From assembly GCF_040954835.1 (NCBI RefSeq), contig NC_090716.1, positions 11,407,275 to 11,471,274 of the forward strand: 64,000 bases of DNA, given 5' to 3'. The stretch's first letter is position 1; each line of letters begins with the position of its first letter. This DNA comes from Lepisosteus oculatus. Taxonomy: Eukaryota; Chordata; Actinopteri; Semionotiformes; Lepisosteidae. Made by a program: the position numbers and the translations under genes. Positions 38,901 to 51,305 of the stretch are shown in pieces. The notes beneath the pieces were generated by a model. The model was given only the letters and a program-made list of their open reading frames with translations, made no database searches and was not told the DNA's origin.

Positions 38901-40652
38901 TAAAAATCATGAAAGATTTTCTGTAACACATTCTAGTGAAAATGCAATATAACTATTAGTACAATAGGTGAATCCCTGAGTTGTGTGCGCATGTGGAGGG
39001 GATTTTTAAATAACTGCTGTTTCCCTGCAATGAAATCCAGTTAGGATTTTTTTAGATTTAAAACTAAAAAAAAAATGAAACTGACCTTCTAAACATCCTG
39101 TGCCTTCACTGGTGGGGTTTCTCCATTATATCAAAACACAATGTTCCAGTCAATTCTTTACTACCACTGGGAAGTTTTACATTACAGAAAAACAAACCTG
39201 GATGTAGTCAGTTGCATCTGAAGCAACAGCTTTTCATTATTATTTTTTTTTCAGACAAAAACAAAGGAAACTTTTTTTCAGCAAAATTCCAATGTATAAA
39301 TACTTCAAATGCCTAGCTTCTTGTTCACATACTGTATCATATCATCAACCACTGCCCAAGAAAAGCAACTAAAGTCTCAAAATGTACTTAAACGGCTGTG
39401 ACAAAGCCACTAAATGCCGGATCTCCCTTCTGGATACACAACAAGCATGTTTTACAATGTATTCCTCCTCCAACAGCAACTGTAAAACAAACCATACGCT
39501 CTTTATCGGGATGGTCGGGGTTTTCTCATGGTGTTTTTTGTTTTTCAGAAAAAGACTGATTAGTCGCTTAACAACAGGATAGTTTTAAGTATTGGTCTCT
39601 TAATCCAGGGCCATCTAGGATAGAGAGTAATATAGGGCCAAGCAACATTTATAGAAAAATATGGACTCCAAAAAGTATAATTCTCCCCTTGGATGTTTAT
39701 TGAAACATTGTATTTACGCGTGTGAAACATTGTATTTATGTATGTGAAACGTTTGAAACATCTCACCACGGGAACTTGAAAGCATTGCCAGAAAATTCAA
39801 TGAAAGCCTGCTAATTATAGAAATGGGAATTGTTTTTTTTTAAGTATCCTCTTGTTGGCATAATCCAAAACGCCATACATGCAAAAACAATACTATAAAC
39901 AGCAGTATGCGGTGCAGAGCGTATCACATATAGGATATAGTAACAGAAACGACTATGCGTTGCCAAATATCTGTGTTGTATTAATATTTAAAACTCCTAA
40001 CAGACTGAATACTACCTGCAGGTACAGTCATCTGCATTTTTGTTATATTTATTTTCATTGCTGAATTATCGCTGCGTAGTTAGCTGAACTCGACCATTTA
40101 AGAAACCAAGCGACTATATGGAATTAGGGAAATGTGGACGTCACTAGCATGCAAACCGCAACTACTTTAAAATTCTTTAAGGGTGCCCATTTCACTGGCA
40201 GAACAGAAGTCGATCGCTGAAAACAGCACAACATTAAACTTAAAAGGTAAAAAGAACATATTTATTTTAACTCAAGTACCAAAACAAGTACTCAAGCACC
40301 CCGATTTCCTTCTTCTCACACCTGTTTGTAATTATACTTTTGTGGGTAAGCTTAGTTACAGTACATTTCAACACGACCAATACAAATGCCACATCAGCAG
40401 AGCTACTACAGTAGTACTTGAAACATTTTTTTAAAAAACTCCAAGAGAGACAAAGAGAAAATTAAGTTTTTATAAAAATGGTTTACATGCCTAGCCACTT
40501 AACTTATTTGTTGTGCAATGTACGATAAAAAAAAGTTTTAAAGAAGCGCTAGAAACAACACCGAGCCTTTTTTGTTCAGCGACAAAGTCGCCCCTAGCTT
40601 CGTTAAGATAGTCTATATATTCTCCAGTCGAATAAATATTAGAAATACTTAC
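32940..40652 (-). other. cd82: Probable first intron of cd82 (7.7 kb, upstream of the start codon)
   Basis: No exon or named repeat recognised. A p53-type motif lies at 38245-38275 and a T10A8 palindrome at 38011-38030. CpG dinucleotides are visibly commoner towards the right end (39.7-40.7 kb) than elsewhere, as expected near a promoter. The segment 33400-33900 has an enhancer-like composition, including a TGTTTAC forkhead core, but conservation cannot be judged here. Confidence 0.45.
38245..38275 (+). promoter_or_regulatory. Possible p53 response element in cd82 intron
   Basis: AGACATGTCC (38245-38254) is a perfect p53 half-site (RRRCWWGYYY). After an 11 nt spacer, CGACAAGCTG (38266-38275) matches 8 of 10. 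Spacers up to 13 nt are tolerated. Single half-sites occur by chance in a window this size. Confidence 0.25.
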
Positions 40653-40780
40653 GTTAGAAGTCAAAAGGGGTCTAAAAGTCTAACAAATGCCAGCCGAACT
40701 GCCTCCAAAGACTTTCACAATGCACTCTGAATAATGACGAACCAAGCGCTGATGAGTCTGGGCGTCTCTAAATCCCCGCC
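40653..40780 (-). promoter_or_regulatory. cd82: Probable cd82 first (non-coding) exon and core promoter
   Basis: On the minus strand a consensus donor, TTCTAAC|GTAAGTATT, ends a candidate non-coding exon at 40653. Upstream lie GGCGGGG (40774-40780, Sp/KLF-like), TGAGTCT-like AP-1 sequence (about 40753-40759, plus strand) and, just beyond, a CArG-like GCAAATATGG (40786-40795). No TATA box is seen. Local CpG content is raised. The start site is not defined; the assignment rests on the donor, orientation and position 7.7 kb upstream of the coding start. Confidence 0.4.
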
Positions 40781-40855
40781 ATGTGGCAAATATGGGAATT
40801 AAGTATATTAACCCTTTAGTTAAAAATACACAATTACTTTATTTGTATGTACTCG

Positions 40856-40896
40856 TATTGTTTATTTGTAATCCACCCGTATACAAATAAACAATA
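40856..40896. repeat. 15 bp perfect inverted repeat carrying two forkhead-like sites
   Basis: TATTGTTTATTTGTA (40856-40870) is the exact reverse complement of TACAAATAAACAATA (40882-40896), with an 11 nt loop. Each arm contains TGTTTAT/ATAAACA, a forkhead core. It lies 75-200 bp upstream of the probable cd82 first exon. Confidence 0.75.
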
Positions 40897-43720
40897 ATGT
40901 ATTTGTATATTAAAACAAGCAAAGAAGAGACATGCAAAAAGCACGATTATCCTACAACATATAGGACAAGACGACAGTATATTGGAATAAATGTACTATG
41001 CAGATGATGCAAACGATAAGCAACTGTTATTGAACATTACATTGGGCACTGTTTTTGAATCAATTTTGTACGCATATGTTTGCAGTTTTACATGAGAAAT
41101 TCGTGCATGCTCAAATATAATGACAGACAACCCAAGATCCTCGAGCCAACAGAAGTCTGTGACAGTGTGAAGTCAGAATCTGTTATTAATATTCAGGTAG
41201 CTTCTTTCTATGTTTGGTTATTTTGTGTTTGTTTGTTTTTAAATCATATTAAGAGTGAGAAAGAAAAAGATAAGCCTGCGGTCTTCTGTTGCTTAAGGCA
41301 GAGAACTGAATGATGTGGTACAGGTAAACATAGCTCAAAACCCTATTTTGTCATCATTATTGCTTTTTGTATGGAAAGTGCCTCCAGGGAATGTATTATT
41401 TGGGGTTGTAGCTGCTGGTAAGTATGCAAAGGGCACTGTGGTATCATAGAGAGAGTGGTTGCTTTTTTCTGTTACATAATGGCAAGATGGTAGTTCACTT
41501 TGTATACTTCCTGTTTACCACAGAGCACAGTTGTCAGTGCTTCCAGAGGTGGGTGACAGCAGTCCAGTAATAGCATGACCTAGTAAGGCTAATGGGAGAG
41601 GAACTGGTCCCTGCAGGTGGCTCAGAACACAGCAGGCTTTACTCGCACAGCTCCATCCGGTCGCACTGGGACATTCAGTGGAAGCAGGTTGCGAAACAAA
41701 AACAAGAAATGACTGCAAATCGCTCTACTATACTGCAGTCGCCCTACTGTTGTGTACTGTAATATACCATCTAAGAGCCGGATGTGTTGATGTCTACTAG
41801 AAGGTGCTTAGCTTGCATATTATGAGTCAACTGGAAGAGTGCTACAGAGTGTAAAACAGAAAGAAAACGTATTCTTGTAAACGTATTTCCATTCAGAAAA
41901 GTGTGAATGCTGCTATGGAGCATATCCACCCACAAACAAATACAAAATACATGTGTGTTTTATCAGATGTGTGTACAGGCAGGAAAGCAAATGTTCTTTG
42001 ACATGCTTGGTGTGTTAGTTAACTTTGTCCTGCAATGAAAAAGAAAATGCTAATGTGAATTACTTATCTGAAACAGAAATGCACAGGCTCAGATTTCACT
42101 ATTTCCATCTGGATCTATATACTGTAAGTTAGAAATTTCTGTGGAACACAGCCTAAATGCCCTCTACTGTGTTTCCATGTGTGACAGGGCCTGCTGAGAC
42201 TGGAAGAGCTTTGATTCTGAGTTAGGCCATTGTGATAATGACCAGCAGTCTCGTGACATCAGTATAGATGTCAACACTAACTTCACAACAGAAAGAAAAA
42301 CGCTGAAGACCAGGCGTCATCGTTCAGGATGGTTCGTTCAAGTTGTGAGTATGATACAATCTAAAAAATCAGGTCATAGAAAACACACAACTGTTTCTCT
42401 GAGCTGGAGTCTTCTCAGTTTGTTTGGAGGGAAGAATTGACAATCGGATTTTCGTGAAAAGGACTGGCTGTAGAAGGTAACCTCCACCCTGCCTCTAAGG
42501 TGAAGCATTATTTTCTTTCTTAATTTAGCCTATCCCCTGTCTCTGCAATTTCCTTTGAAGGTCTCCTCTTCTCATTCTTTTGTTCTGATTTTGATATTTC
42601 ATTGTCACAGCCAGGCTTGCTTTCAAAAGGGACTGAAGTGAAGTAAACTCAAGTATAGTACAATAAATCCTCCTGATCCAAACTAATCATGGCCAGACCC
42701 AAACTCGTATAATAACAGATTAGGCAGTTAAAAGCTCTGCCTGTATGAAAACTGTGCACACAACAGGAATAGAAATTATGCTCTTTTGCCAGCAATAATA
42801 ATACTTGAACATTAACAACATTACTGTAACTCCAATATTCATATTGACTGCATGCTAAAACAATATATTTTTTTAAATAAACAGGAAGAACAAAGTCTGC
42901 TTCAGTACTGATTAAGAACTGAAACTGTTTTACAAGATTGTCTCAATATGCATTATATTATTGTGACTGTTTAGTCAACCCAGAGAGCCTAAGAATGTGC
43001 ATTCAGAAACTGGGTTTAGTGATGACTGTCTGCTTAGTCATTTTTTCTTCAGCTGTTTGAGCCCAGGTGTGTAGTTCATGAGCAATGGCCAGTTGTGCTT
43101 TTGGCAAATACACCCTTGTCCCATATGAAGCTCAGTGTCTTCAACCATCTTAAAATCTGGCAACATAACAAACCACATTAAACAGATATGATATAATTTC
43201 AGATATATTGGACCTTCTTCAGACATACTGCATATCCAGTAACATGTACTATTTTTAAAAAAAGTGTTGCAAGATAAACTGCAAATCTCCCTCTGTTGGC
43301 TGCTACTTTAAATGGATTTCCCCTTTTGACTGTTATGAAAATTAATCAAAAATGCACGACTGTTTCTCCCCAGAGCATTTGTTTTCTTTCAAGCTTTGCC
43401 AGCCTTAATTGAAACTAAAATTGAAAAAAGGTTGGACTCAATGTGGGAATGTGAGTTAAACAAAATATATATCTTGTAGTCTGACCAGGGGATAAGTTAT
43501 TTCTTAAGTAGGAATAACATGTGCAGGTCAAGTAGAACTGGGTGTTGGTAGATTTGGCAGATGCTGCCTCTGGACCACCTGCTTCTATTCTAGGGTCAGT
43601 TGTATTTATCATAGTTAACTTCAACAATACAGATAGTCTGACAACTCCACTGAAACCAATCTATGTTAAAACTAGAGCAGGTCTTTAACCCCTAGTTAAA
43701 CAGCTATTATCGTCTACATT
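40897..43720. other. Intergenic, upstream of cd82
   Basis: No gene recognised. A weak CTCF-like match occurs near 43286-43301. Frames such as 41515-41718 (minus) carry no recognisable domain. Confidence 0.5.
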
Positions 43721-43726
43721 GACAAC

Positions 43727-44073
43727 AGCCATCCATTTCCTAACCAGTTCATCCAGTTCAGGGATGGGACTAACCAGGAAGCAATGGATGCAAGGCAGAA
43801 TACACCCTAGATGGGGCTCAAGTCCATCACAGGGCAGACAGACATAAACACAAACATGTGCACACTCACACCAGGGCCACTTTCCCCAGAAGCCAGTTAA
43901 ATTACCAGTATATTTCTGGACTGTGGGAGGAAACCAGAGCACCCAGAGGAACCCCATGCAAACATGTGGACAACATACAAATTACATGCAGATACTGCAG
44001 CACCCCAGGTCTGTAATTGAAGACAGGACCCCAGAGGCAGCAATCCTAACCACTGCGCTCCTATACTGCCCAC
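43727..44073 (-). repeat. Fish interspersed repeat with tRNA-like head, copy 3
   Basis: Full-length minus-strand copy. Reverse-complement landmarks include GGTTAGGATTGCTGCCTCTG, CCATGTTTGCATGGGGTTCC, TCCTCCCACAGTCC, CAGTCCAGAAATATACTGG-like middle sequence, CCTGTGATGGACTTGAGCCC and the tail AGGAAATGGATGGC. A minus-strand frame of 90 codons across it is incidental. Confidence 0.7.
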
Positions 44074-44540
44074 GTCAACAAATATAAACTTAAGGTTGGT
44101 TTTGGCAGAGTTAAAAGGGCGTGCTATGAATCACACCCATGTGTTTGTATCACTTAACAGGTTTAACAACCATATCATGGAAGCTACTTACATTCAAAGC
44201 AATTAAATGGCAAGTAGAAGCCTGTATTAGGGTAGAATAAGAAGGGATACAATGAAGAAAATTTTGATAGGTCCCTTTCATGGCCAACACATGTGAAAAT
44301 AGACAGTATCTGTTGTACCAACCTACAAAATCACCCCTGGAGAAGCTGACCTGTCAATGTTACCTGTTGATTACTTATTTCTCAGCCTCTATAAAGCCAT
44401 GTAGGTCAGTGGGAAAAATAGTTTGGATTCACTTTCCAGGGTTCAATAATACATAGTAATTACAACAAGTTTTTGATTGTAAAGAAAATAAGAAAATGCT
44501 CCTCATTATTTTCTGTTTCCAAATCCCCACACTCCTAGGA
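44074..44540. other. Intergenic spacer between two repeats
   Basis: AT-rich; nothing recognised. Confidence 0.5.
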
Positions 44541-44845
44541 TTTAGGGACAGCGTGATGGTGTGGTAGTGTCACTGCCCCACTGCTCCGGGGTCCTGGGCT
44601 CTGGACCTTGACCGTGTGTTTTTCTGTGTGGGATTTTCCCAGGTGTCTTAGTTTCCTCCCACCTGCCAGAGATATGCTGGCTGAGTTTGCTTAGCAGCCC
44701 TTATGCTGTGACCTTCTCTGGGGTAGGGTGGGGCAGGTGTGTGCTCTCAGCTCCACCTTGTACCCTAAGCGTCCACAAGTGGTCTAGTTTGCTCTTACCC
44801 TCACCAGGGTAAGTGTCTTTCAAATAATGGATGGGTGGACTTAAT
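44541..44845 (+). repeat. Fish interspersed repeat, strongly diverged copy 4
   Basis: Recognisable from GGGACAGCGTGATGGTGTGG, CACTGCCCCACTGCTCCGGG, GTTTCCTCCCACCTGCC and the tail AATAATGGATGGGTGG. The middle is scrambled. It lies 470 bp from copy 3 in opposite orientation. Confidence 0.5.
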
Positions 44846-47289
44846 GAAACACATGTGTAAAACCCTTGTTGTTTTAATGATGCAATCAAGTGTAACAGTA
44901 CTGAGGCGTCTGTATTTTAAATAGAGCCACTTGACTAAGTCATACAGTCCCTTTACTTATAAAAACTGCACTTAGTCTTGAAATTAATTATGCCTGTAAT
45001 CTTTAGGAAAATTCACATACAACGACCGTACTTTTGGTTGGCTTCTTTGATTATCAGGGCTGAAATGGATGTTTTGTTGTCAACAGAAAATAATATTTAA
45101 TAGTATTTTATTCTGATTTTAATAAGTGATGCTACCTTGCAGAATATCTGAACTCACTCAATAACAGTGCATATTTATGGAACAATACTAGTTCCATATT
45201 TTAAAATAAAAAGTAATCTTCAGAAAATTCATTTTTTATTGTGGTTTTGTGCTCAATGTCTGTATTGGACACAACTGTATTAAACCTGGGTAAAAAATAA
45301 TCGGTCACATGAACTTTGAGGTCCACCAGAATGGATTTATTTTAATGATGTAAAATCTACCATTATAATGAATTAAGACGGATTCCCTTATTACAGGTTT
45401 AACTCCTGAACTTTTTCATTTTTGTTTTGACCAGATCTTCCATTAAAACAATGATCACTGAAGATTTCTCAGCAAGTTAAGCAGTTCTTCGGTAATCTAC
45501 ATATATCAGTATTCGGTTATATACAGAAAATAGTAATCCTAATACAAGAATATTATAAAAATAAAGGGTTAAGTTCCAGTTTCACATTAACTAAACCATA
45601 TTGTTATAGCAACAGGAATGTAAACAACGGTATTGTTTCATGTTTCATGAGAATATGTAAATAGTGAGAAAGCTCCCCAGTGTTTGTCTGCAAGATGAAG
45701 TGAGCACAAAGCCAGGGCGAATTTGCACAGTCAAATTTATACAAATAAGCACTGAGAACAAGGAGAGGGCAGTCATGTTTAACAGCCCCGAGGTATTCCA
45801 GAGAATCTAAGTACAGTATACACACTTGTAGAGCTAGAAATCTTAAAACTAGCATTGACTAGATCACTGCACCACACCATAAAACAAGAAGACTACCGAC
45901 TTGGCTTTATGGATAAGACAGTGGCTCTTTGCTTGATGCAGCTACACTAATTTGCCCAGAATACTGGACCTTCAGCATAAGCAATTATTCACCACAACAT
46001 TAAAGCCAAATTACATTTTCGTTCTAGTTTCTTACTAGTTTTTCTTGTGGACTTCTTGTGTGACTAATCAACTCCTCAAGCGTGCTTTTCAAGCCATAAC
46101 TTTAGGTATCAGCACAAAAGTATTTTCACCTCTGTCAATTTAAACATTATCATTCTAAACTAATTTATTCCACACAGGAATGACTAGAGAAAGAAAGAAA
46201 CAAGTAATAAAAACATGGCTCTGTGTACATGTGAAGAATGCTCCACAAGTGAATTGTTTGTTTTTGCTTCTTTCTACTTTTCAGCGTGTAATTAACCACT
46301 GCTTATTCCTTTACAGCCTACAACTGCTCCAGTTTTATTAGAATATAACTACGGACAGCTGTGACAGATAATAACCACCTCAGGCACTCAGGCAGAATTA
46401 AAACACATGTTAAAGGCTCAATAATGAAAAACAATCATAACCAGCGAGAAAAAACTGAAGTCATAGCTGAGGAAGTAAATGATACAACAGACATGTATTA
46501 AAAGAGCAGTAAAACTATATTGAGCCATGAAAGAAGCTCTCACTTGGCAAGTCCACCTGGAAGCAAATATTTACTCATTTTATGAAACATTACTCAATAT
46601 AATGACTTACAAGAGAAGCAGGGGGTTTCTTTCCAAGGAAGAAGCTAGTAAGGCAGATCACACCTGCGATTACTGGAATGAATTGTGGATTGGTTCTGCA
46701 ATTTGCAAACAGCTATAAGGAAATGTTATGGATAATGGAGGGCAGTAGTTCAGTGTTTAATCATTGAAATAGATAAATAACTGGGGAAACACACATCTCA
46801 CTCAAAACCTAAAAAGGCAACATCAAATACTGATACGTTAAATCACAAATATGAGTACAGTCATTTTTCTATGTGCTATTGTGAATTTATTTTTCAGATT
46901 TGCATTAGCAGTGACAGCAGTGGCAATGTTTTTAATTGTTTAATTACCAAGATGAAAGTGTTTAGCTGAAGACAAAGGGTAATTTACTTGAATACATCTC
47001 TGTATTACCTTTTCTAATGTTTTTGCACATATGATAAAACATGTCTTTCACTGCACACAGCAGGTGTAAGATTTACGTAGGTAATCTAAGCACAAGTCAA
47101 AAAAAGCATGGTGCTCACTTTTGAACAACATGGACCCCCTCAGTTCAAATCTAGAATGACATGTCAGGTATGAAACCCTGAGAAAACTTGTTGCCTCCAC
47201 TAATGATACGCAATATGAAAGTCATGCCAAGATGTTGACATTTCATGTAGAAAAAAAAAGACAATCTCACAGCTTGAAAAAAACAAACA
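44846..47289. other. Intergenic, no feature recognised
   Basis: AT-rich. It contains TGAACTTTGAGGTCC (45310-45324), an HNF4/DR1-like sequence, but no other support for function. Confidence 0.45.
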
Positions 47290-50200
47290 TTTATTTTTAA
47301 GGAATGCACACACAATATTCCATCTGGAGTTTCCAAAAGTAAATATTTTCCAAAGCTAACAAAACAAAATGAATGTCTGTAACAACCATTTTACTTTCAA
47401 GTAAAATGTTTTTAAAAAAACATTTGATTGTTAAAGCAATGTCTCTGTTCTTTCTTCACGAATGTTTAAGACACAAAAAAAAATTCTAACCCAACCCCAT
47501 GAAATATACCCAAGTATACCCATGAAAGGAATTGACCTCTGCACTAAAATTCTTTTATAAAATGGGGTAATTTTTCCAGAAAATTCAGAATACACTGCAA
47601 TTATAATGCTAAGGTACAAAATGACAGTTCTAATACAGCAGCACAATATACAACAGTATGTCAGACATACTGAATCATGCATTTCTTTAAATTAACACTG
47701 CAAAGATGATAATGACAGCAATTTGAACACTGCTGGGAAACAACGGTTAAGAAGCAGTATGTCTTTTCTTACAAATGAGAATAACTGCACAACTCAGCAA
47801 GCACAGACAGTTTCCTAATTCTTACAGATCTAGACACTCATCATAACTGTTCAATATTCTCCGTCAACCCCGTCAAACAGCTAGTCACGCAAAGCTCCTC
47901 TTCAATTAACATAGCTTCTGCTACGTTAAATGAAACAGCCCATAACACAAACAGATTACTAACCCAGCATGAGATTGCTTCACTGAGATGGCTTTATTTT
48001 TTTCTACTACTGTATAATATAGTTGCAATTTACCATCAGAATATAACAAAAAATTGTAGAAAAAATTAGAACTTTTGAAACAAATGAATAAGGACCAGTA
48101 ATAAAAATGTGCAATTTTAATAAGGAACAAATAGGCTTAACTCCGGATGCTTAAGCTATTTCATTATGTCTATGTGGTTAGAGTACAGGTGTCTACCAGT
48201 ACACTACACCAACCATAGTTCTGCACACTAAAAAATAAATACAAAGCCTTTACTGGCATTATGTTTTAAAACTGGAAGGAACATGCTACAGAGGAGAGTG
48301 CATTTGACACAGCATTTCCAGGAAAAAAAACCCTCTTCTTCCTTCTAAACTGTTAACCATTTTGTCACATTTGCAGTCCTACCCACATGAAAATCAAAAT
48401 GCACTAGTTTAATAAGAAAGATAAAAGCTCTAGAAGCAGAAAGCACATGAAACCAACTAATGCCACAAGAATGCTCTTTTCCTGCCTGGATACGTATTGT
48501 AGATCACTTTTAAAAAACAAAAACAAAAGATAAGGACACTTCTCTACCCGTAATTTACAAAAACTAGTCTGTTGATTCTACCAACATCCAGGATATAACT
48601 GAACAAAACCTGCAGTTCTCGTTTTTGATGAGACCTCTGTCTTTTCAGTATGAAACCACACCATGTAAAATGGGGTAAAAGCTTAAAGTCTGGATAACAT
48701 AGTTTGGCTCTTCAACTTAGGTTTAGGGAACTAAAACTGTTTGGGAAGACTGTTGATACAAACCAGCCCGGGGAAGATTGCAGCATTTCAGAACAGCGGT
48801 AGCTAAAAAACAAAACATGGCAATACTATCAGCATTTCAAATATAAACACCCACATATGTATAATAAGTCTACACCACACACACACACTAAGAAATAAAA
48901 TTAGTTTTCCAACAAACTGTTTCTAAAAATCAATAATCTTTTGCACAACTTCTTTTAGTTACTAACCATTCATTACATACCTGAAAAAGTGTGTCTTTAA
49001 CAGACAGATCTGTCCTTGTAGCCCCAGGTGTATTTTATATAAACTGGGTTAATTTGCAGGAGACAGGCAATACAATTGTGAATATTACAGTGTGGATGCC
49101 ATGGGATTAGGAGGATGAAATGCTCAGTAAAAAAAAAGCAGGAACAAACTTTTGCTACAAAATACTATAATCAAGAAAAGAAAATGGTTGGTGAAATAAA
49201 CGAAGCTATTACAGAATCTCAAAAAGCTTAAACGCAAAAACAAGACATTGCTGCCAAGCAAAAAGTCCGTTCAATCACGTGACTACACTAGGGTAACAAC
49301 TGGAAAGACTCATTTTTTTGCTTTGGCCACCCACAAACGTGCTCATTTTCAGCTCATAAAGTCGAAGCACAACAAAACAATTTGAAGTCTGGTCTATACA
49401 AATAAAAGTACCACCGTGGCAAAGAAAACCTTATGTACATTCTAATGAAGAACTGTCGAACTGAGCTTTGTGCTGTTCTCTTTTTCAGATTTAAGGCAAG
49501 TCTGAGGATATGTTTTGTTTTTAAATTCTGCTACATGTATCTTGTAAAAATCAAGTGAAGCAAATGAAGATATTTTAATGAAATGCACCAGCCATCTGCT
49601 ATGCAATAAGTTTATATGCTGTACAGTGATAGATAAGTTATGTTATGGTTAAGCACATAACACAATGTTGTAACACACCAAACTTAAAATTGCAGGCAGA
49701 CCTCTGTGGTTATCTGAAGCATGCACATTATGGATCTGTACTTTAAAAGTAGTGATTCTTGATTAGCATTTAGCTGTTTTTTTAATTGCTTTATTTTTGT
49801 GAAAACAGCTTTACCAGCTTATATTACCCTCCACTGCATGTCATTCAGCCAGCCTCACAATAGAAAGTTAGTCATTGTCTTCCTTTTTGCCAAAACCCCC
49901 CAGACTAAATTGGCCATTTTTCCAGTTTTCTGGTTCAGACTTAAATTCCATTTAAAGTAAATAGAAGTAGATACAGCACATAAACAGCTATTTCAAACAC
50001 ACTTCTGTGTTCACTCACGGTTTATAGCCGCCAAAGATTTTTAAAGCTGTCACTCCTTTCAAATTGTATACAGAGAAATAAATTATTTGAATAACAGACC
50101 CCTCCACAGGCAAAACTGTTAATGTCCAGAATCGGGAAGAATCAGAGCTGATATTATCCAAGGTTAAAGACACTCTAAATATGTAAATGTTAATGTTACA

Positions 50201-51171
50201 CAGCCGTCAGTTTTCACAATTTAGACACTCCCCAAACAGCCTACTGTCAATTCAATGGGGTCACTGCAGTAAATTAAACAGATTGTACACTACATTTTTA
50301 GAGCAGTTCAGAACCAATTACAATCCAAGACTTTCTGTATTTCCATAGCTGCATTTATGATGAGTACTCTTTGAACAATTCGGAACCTAGTTTTATACAT
50401 TTGCCCTGGATCTTTCCTATTGTAAATTGTTTTGAACACGTTTACAGTGGAACAGCCTCTGTATGTTCTTTGAAACTCCAGAATTGGGATGCTATACCAG
50501 AGTAGCTGTTCCAGTTTTCATTAAATAAATAAGACAGGATAAGCATGTCATTTTAATATACAGAAGTGAAAAATACAACATCAGCAAAAAAAGCAGAATT
50601 CCTTCAATCACACTTTGTCTAGTGAGAAACAGAAAGTGATGTTCTCAGAAACTGTGTACAATAAATGCCAACCTACACTGCATAAAGTACACAATCAATA
50701 CTGAATGATTTAAAATTACTATGCCAGCATATTTAAGAACAATTATTTTATCCTGGTCCCACAATGTACTTCTACACCAGGTGTAAACTGAGCCACAGGA
50801 CTTGTCTAATTTCCTAGGACCCCACACCTACTCTGCAGTAACTGCTAAAGCAACACACTATAAATTAGTGCTCTACACATTGCAGGAAACTGCAATAGTT
50901 TGCTCTTTATCATTTAACTATACCATAGCTTTGTGGCAGAGAGAGGAACTGGTCTCTGCCCAGTCTGGGTCCAATGGCTTAATTTACACCAACTATATAG
51001 GCAGGTAATAGCCCTCCTCTGGAGATCGTTGGTAGAAGCTGGCCTTCCCAGGTCCCGATGGGGGGCTGTATTTAGATCGTGGGGCTGGGGATGTGAGGGT
51101 TGTGTGCTGCACCAGGACCCCTCGCAAGAAGGGGGGTGAGGCCCTCCCTCCACCCGCCCCCGAAGGTCCTC
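47290..51171 (-). other. tp53i11: tp53i11 3' UTR and downstream region, extent uncertain
   Basis: Sequence after the tp53i11 stop codon on the minus strand. AATAAA signals on that strand occur at 49790-49795, 47993-47998 and 47290-47295, giving possible 3' UTRs of about 1.4, 3.2 or 3.9 kb. The first 140 bp beyond the stop (51030-51171) are GC-rich. No other gene is recognised here. Confidence 0.3.
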
Positions 51172-51305
51172 TCAGATCTTCTTGGCCCGGCGCCCCAGGT
51201 GGTGGTAGTAAGCAAGGCTGATGACAATGAAGAGAACTCGACTGAGGAGGAGGAGGATCGCGCCGTTAGACACCGACCCATTCTCCACCAGAGTGATGGC
51301 TGTCA
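51172..51305 (-). CDS. tp53i11: tp53i11 last coding exon
   Basis: 134 bp. It encodes [20 protein letters not shown] and the final membrane helix [18 protein letters not shown], then RAKKI and TGA (51174-51172). The basic tail RRAKK matches the human ending GRKPKKV in character. Acceptor TGTCGTTGCAG. GC-rich compared with surroundings. Confidence 0.96.

Noticed and set aside
43286..43301. Second CTCF-like motif
   Set aside because: Only a partial match, lacking the conserved GGCGC part of the core.
40897..51171. tspan18 between cd82 and tp53i11
   Set aside because: Looked for tetraspanin signatures (CCG, GC before the last helix) and found none in this interval.
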